Source: Rhizobium deserti
Lineage (GTDB): Bacteria; Pseudomonadota; Alphaproteobacteria; Rhizobiales; Rhizobiaceae
Reading direction: 5' to 3'
NCBI RefSeq assembly: GCF_004358025.1
Contig: NZ_SMTL01000001.1
Location: 1,054,001 to 1,118,000 of the forward strand
DNA length: 64,000 bases
The notes under the pieces were generated by a model. It worked only from the letters and a program-made list of their open reading frames with translations, did not search any database and had not been told where the DNA came from. The translations under genes and the position numbers were made by a program. Below, one piece after another: positions 63,084 through 64,000 of the stretch (the first letter of the stretch is position 1; each line of letters opens with the position of its first letter).

Positions 63084-64000
63084 CGCCTGGTCCTCGGGTC
63101 CAGCGTCCGGTAAAGGAGATCGGACAAAAGGTTGATGCTGACGAAAACGACGCCGATGGCGATCGTGCCGCCGAGCACGGCATTCATGTCGGCATTCTGC
63201 AGCGAATTGGTGATGTAGAGGCCAAGCCCCGGCCAGGAGAAGATCGTCTCGGTCAGCACCGAACCTTCCAGCAGCCCGGCATAGGACAGCGCGATCACCG
63301 TCACCAGCGGCACGGCCGCATTGCGCAGCGCGTGGAACCAGATGATCCGCGTTTCCGAAAGGCCCTTTGCGCGCGCCGCCACCACATATTCCTGGGAAAG
63401 CTCGTTCAGCATGAAAGAGCGCGTCATGCGGCTGATATAGGCGAGCGAGAAATACCCGAGCAGAGCACCCGGCAGGATGATGTGGCGGAAGAGGTCCCAA
63501 ACGACTTCCCACTGCCCTTGCCAGATCGCATCGAGCAGGAAGAAGCCGGTGACGGGGGTGAAGGTGTACTCGTAGACGATATCGATGCGGCCGGGATAGG
63601 CGACCCAGTTCAGCCGGGCGTAGAACAGCAGGAGGGATAGCAGTCCCAGCCAGAAGATCGGCACCGAATAGCCGATCAGCCCGATGATCCGGACGATCTG
63701 GTCGGCAATCGATCCGCGCTTGACGGCGGCCAGTACCCCGAGCGGCACCCCGATCAATGCCCCGATGATCGTGCCGACGGTCGCCAGCTCGATGGTCGCC
63801 GGAAACACCCGGGCGATATCCGCCATGACCGGATTGGTGGTTAGAACCGAGGTGCCGAAATCACCCGTCACGGCCTGTTTCAGGTAGATCCAGAACTGCT
63901 GGTAAAGCGGCAGGTTGAGGCCGAGCTGCTCGCGCACCCGCTCCACCACATGCGCCGGCGCACGGTCGCCGACAATCGCCAGCGCCGGATCGATCGGCAC
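63080..64000 (-). CDS. Peptide-type ABC permease (DppB type), first pair, 5' end outside window
   Basis: The reading frame is open to the right edge. The visible 306 residues start at PIDPALAIVGDRAPAHVVER, which normally follows the first membrane helix, so about 30 residues are missing. The conserved loop SQEYVVAARAKGLSETRI is present. It begins the largest operon of the window, followed by overlapping DppC, DppD and DppF-type genes. Confidence 0.9.
   Translation of the reverse strand: MPIDPALAIVGDRAPAHVVERVREQLGLNLPLYQQFWIYLKQAVTGDFGTSVLTTNPVMADIARVFPATIELATVGTIIGALIGVPLGVLAAVKRGSIADQIVRIIGLIGYSVPIFWLGLLSLLLFYARLNWVAYPGRIDIVYEYTFTPVTGFFLLDAIWQGQWEVVWDLFRHIILPGALLGYFSLAYISRMTRSFMLNELSQEYVVAARAKGLSETRIIWFHALRNAAVPLVTVIALSYAGLLEGSVLTETIFSWPGLGLYITNSLQNADMNAVLGGTIAIGVVFVSINLLSDLLYRTLDPRTRR

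Overview
The window reads as chromosome of an alphaproteobacterium of the Rhizobiaceae (Agrobacterium / Rhizobium / Sinorhizobium relatives). Supporting signs are a PhyR-NepR-EcfG general stress locus with GGAAC-N16/17-CGTT promoters, a smoEFGK-mtlK polyol locus, sitABCD behind Fur/Mur-type boxes, emrAB-emrR, a class II lysS beside gltX, and many peptide and sugar ABC transporters. Gene density is high and GC content is high. I saw no rRNA, tRNA, CRISPR array, insertion sequence or prophage.

Layout. 0-8.3 kb: 5' end of a sugar ABC ATPase gene, a DUF6665-type gene with a duplicated start region, a LysR regulator divergent from a PdxI/YdbC-type reductase, an HxlR regulator beside a PRISE-type reductase, then a lacI-xylB-xylA operon. 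8.4-13 kb: emrAB efflux pump with divergent emrR, and a TerC protein. 13.3-21.9 kb: gltX, lysS, a histidine-rich membrane-anchored protein, and sitABCD. 21.9-31.2 kb: a PAS-PAS chemoreceptor, transaldolase with a divergent SorC regulator, a secreted Tudor-like protein, an AraC/MGMT fusion, DUF2244, nth, CysZ-like, a HAD phosphatase and two unknown small genes. 31.3-40.5 kb: polyol locus (SorC regulator, smoEFGK, mtlK, HAD phosphatase, FGGY kinase). 40.8-49.8 kb: a second PAS-PAS chemoreceptor and a peptide ABC system with an M20 amidohydrolase. 49.9-55.4 kb: general stress response locus. 55.4-64 kb: a large peptide/opine-type ABC cluster with an amidase, cut by the window end.

Most notable is the general stress locus. 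Besides phyR, nepR and ecfG it holds an HWE-type sensor kinase, a 52-residue membrane protein under its own EcfG-type promoter, a degenerate receiver protein convergent with ecfG, and a DUF883/holin pair under another EcfG promoter. Next to the kinase gene is what looks like an unannotated small RNA of about 120 nt. It has a consensus EcfG promoter, two hairpins with C-rich loops and a strong intrinsic terminator. It resembles Caulobacter GsrN in concept, but I recognise no family.

Other regulatory reading: a 16-bp LacI-type operator is shared by the lacI-xylBA operon and the truncated ABC operon at the left edge, so one regulator probably controls both. Two identical 17-bp Mur-type boxes flank the sit promoter. 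Two CGAACCA-type operators lie between emrA and emrR. Two related composite hairpin repeats sit between genes 44 kb apart.
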